From positions 144,637,121-144,701,120 of the forward strand of contig NC_133161.1 in assembly GCF_040802235.1 (NCBI RefSeq): 64,000 nucleotides of DNA, in the 5' to 3' direction. The position numbers and the translations under genes are program-made. The notes under the pieces were generated by a model. That model made no database searches. It saw only the letters and a program-made list of their open reading frames with translations, and was not told where the DNA came from. Shown here piece after piece: positions 62,801-64,000 of the stretch. The DNA comes from Manis javanica (taxonomy: Eukaryota > Chordata > Mammalia > Pholidota > Manidae). Each line of letters begins with the position of its first letter. The stretch's first letter is position 1.

Positions 62801-64000
62801 TGAAAACTACAAGACACTCATGAGAGAAATTAAAGAAGACATCAATAAATGGAAATACATCCCATGCTCACAGATAGGAAGAATTAATATTGTCAAAATG
62901 GCCATACTGCCTAAAGCAATCTACAGATTCAGTGCAATCCCTATCAAAATTCCAACAGCATTCTTCAACTAACTAGAGCAAATAGTTCTCAAATTCATAT
63001 GGAACCACAAAAGACCCTGAATAGCCAAAGCAATCCTGAGAAGGAAGAACAAAGCTGGGGGGATTATGCTCCCTAACTTCAAGCTCTATTACAAAGCCAC
63101 AGTAATCAAAACAATTTGGTACTGGCACAAGAAAAGACCCATAGATCAATGGAACAGAATAGAGAGCTCTGGTATAAACCCAAACATATACGGCCAATTA
63201 ATATATAATAAATGAGCCATGGATATACAATGGGGAAATGACAGCCTCTTCAACAACTGGTGTTGGCAAAACTGGACAGCTACATGTAAGAGAATGAAAC
63301 TGGCTTACTGTCTAACTCCATACACAAAAGTAAACTTGAAATGGATCAAAGACCTGAATGTAAGTCATGAAACCATAAAACTCTTAGAAGGTAACAGGCA
63401 AAAATCTCTTGAATATAAACATGAGCAATTTTGTCCTGAACACATCTCCTTGGGGAAGGGTAACAAAAGCAAAAATGAACAAATGGGACTACATCAAACT
63501 AAAAAGCTTCTGTACAGCAAAGGACACCATTAGTAGAACAAAAAGGCATCCTACAGTATGAAAGAATATCTTTGTAAATGACATATCTGATAAGGGGTTA
63601 ACATCCAGAATATATAAAGAACTCACATGCCTCAACACCCAAAAAGCAAATAACCCGATTAAAGAATGGGCAGAGGATCTGAGCAGACACTTCTCCAAAG
63701 AAGAAATTTGAATGGCCAACAGGCACATGAAAAGATGCTCCACATTGCTAATCATCAGGGAAATGCAAATTAAAACCACAATGAGGTATCACTTCACACC
63801 TGTTAGGATGGCCAACATCCAAAAGACACGGAACAACAAATGCTGGCGAGGGTGCGGAGAAAGGGGACCCCTCCTACACTGCTGGTGGGAAGGTAAGCTA
63901 GTCCAACCACTGTGGAACGCAATATGGAGGTTCCTCAAAAAACTTAAAATAGAAATACCATTTGACCCAGGAATTCCACTCTTAGGAATTTACCCAAAGA
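59880..64000 (+). mobile_element. LINE-1 element, degenerate, truncated by window end
   Basis: Starts in the region preceding ORF2 ('accttacaggccaaagggga', 'ccaagaatactctacccagc') and continues through all of ORF2 toward the 3' end. The last 340 bp are closely similar to 7,793-8,130. ORF1 is missing, so the copy is 5'-truncated near 59,880. Old L1M-type family by the pre-ORF2 sequence. Confidence 0.85.
60440..64000 (+). pseudogene. LINE-1 ORF2 pseudogene (endonuclease and reverse transcriptase)
   Basis: Intact L1 ORF2 encodes the endonuclease and reverse transcriptase that drive retrotransposition. Here it is split into short open pieces in different frames (60,446-60,631; 60,765-61,355; 61,331-61,546; 62,167-62,580; 62,568-62,972; 63,219-63,533). 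Endonuclease traces include NIYAPNRGVP and FILGDFNTPP. Reverse transcriptase traces include [18 protein letters not shown] and [11 protein letters not shown]. The catalytic box near 62,550-62,565, normally F-A-D-D, reads F-G-N-D in the homologous frame, so the first catalytic Asp is lost. Frameshifts and stops make it non-functional. The C-terminal end is cut by the window edge. Confidence 0.85.

Noticed and set aside
55640-64000. Expected neighbour HINFP upstream of ABCG4
   Set aside because: No zinc-finger exons are visible; the gene probably lies beyond the window.

Overview
The window is nuclear DNA from a placental mammal. It carries five intron-containing genes in the order and orientation of the conserved mammalian block ABCG4-NLRX1-PDZD3-CCDC153-CBL (human 11q23.3), read here in reverse. 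MIR, L2, MER5A and LINE-1 copies are interspersed. I see no Alu, rodent B1/B2, ruminant Bov or carnivore SINEC element. Together with the L1 3' ends this suggests a laurasiatherian without active SINEs; a pangolin is possible, but that is a guess.

Layout. 1-14,558: AT-rich part of CBL intron 1 with four L1 pieces on the + strand, one older L1 fragment probably on the - strand, MIRs, a MER5A and a young solo retroviral LTR. 14,559-14,750: CBL coding exon 1 on the - strand, inside a CpG island reaching about 15,250. 15.3-19.3 kb: intergenic, with an L2. 19,382-22,628: CCDC153 (DRC12) on the + strand, six coding exons, with a one-base deletion near its 3' end. 22.7-24.4 kb: old LTR remnants with a nested insertion. 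24,471-28,074: PDZD3 (NHERF4) on the - strand, eleven coding exons, four PDZ domains. 28,560-39,612: NLRX1 on the - strand, nine coding exons giving an intact 974-residue protein. 42,795-55,216: ABCG4 on the - strand, fourteen coding exons giving an intact 646-residue half-transporter. 55.6-59.9 kb: MIRs, a MER5A, a probable LTR and an unexplained kilobase. 59,880-64,000: a degenerate LINE-1 that runs off the window.

I rebuilt the splice structure by hand from GT/AG sites, reading phase and recalled family sequences. In ABCG4, NLRX1 and PDZD3 every junction is phase-consistent and the summed coding lengths are multiples of three. The genes are not an operon; each has its own promoter and they serve unrelated roles: lipid export (ABCG4), mitochondrial innate-immune control (NLRX1), apical membrane scaffolding (PDZD3), ciliary dynein regulation (CCDC153) and receptor ubiquitination (CBL). 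I found no evidence for a new biological system. The points most worth checking are the CCDC153 terminal frameshift, the solo LTR with intact 6-bp duplications, a perfect inverted repeat of two CTCF-like cores upstream of CBL, and a possible divergent first exon in the ABCG4 CpG island.
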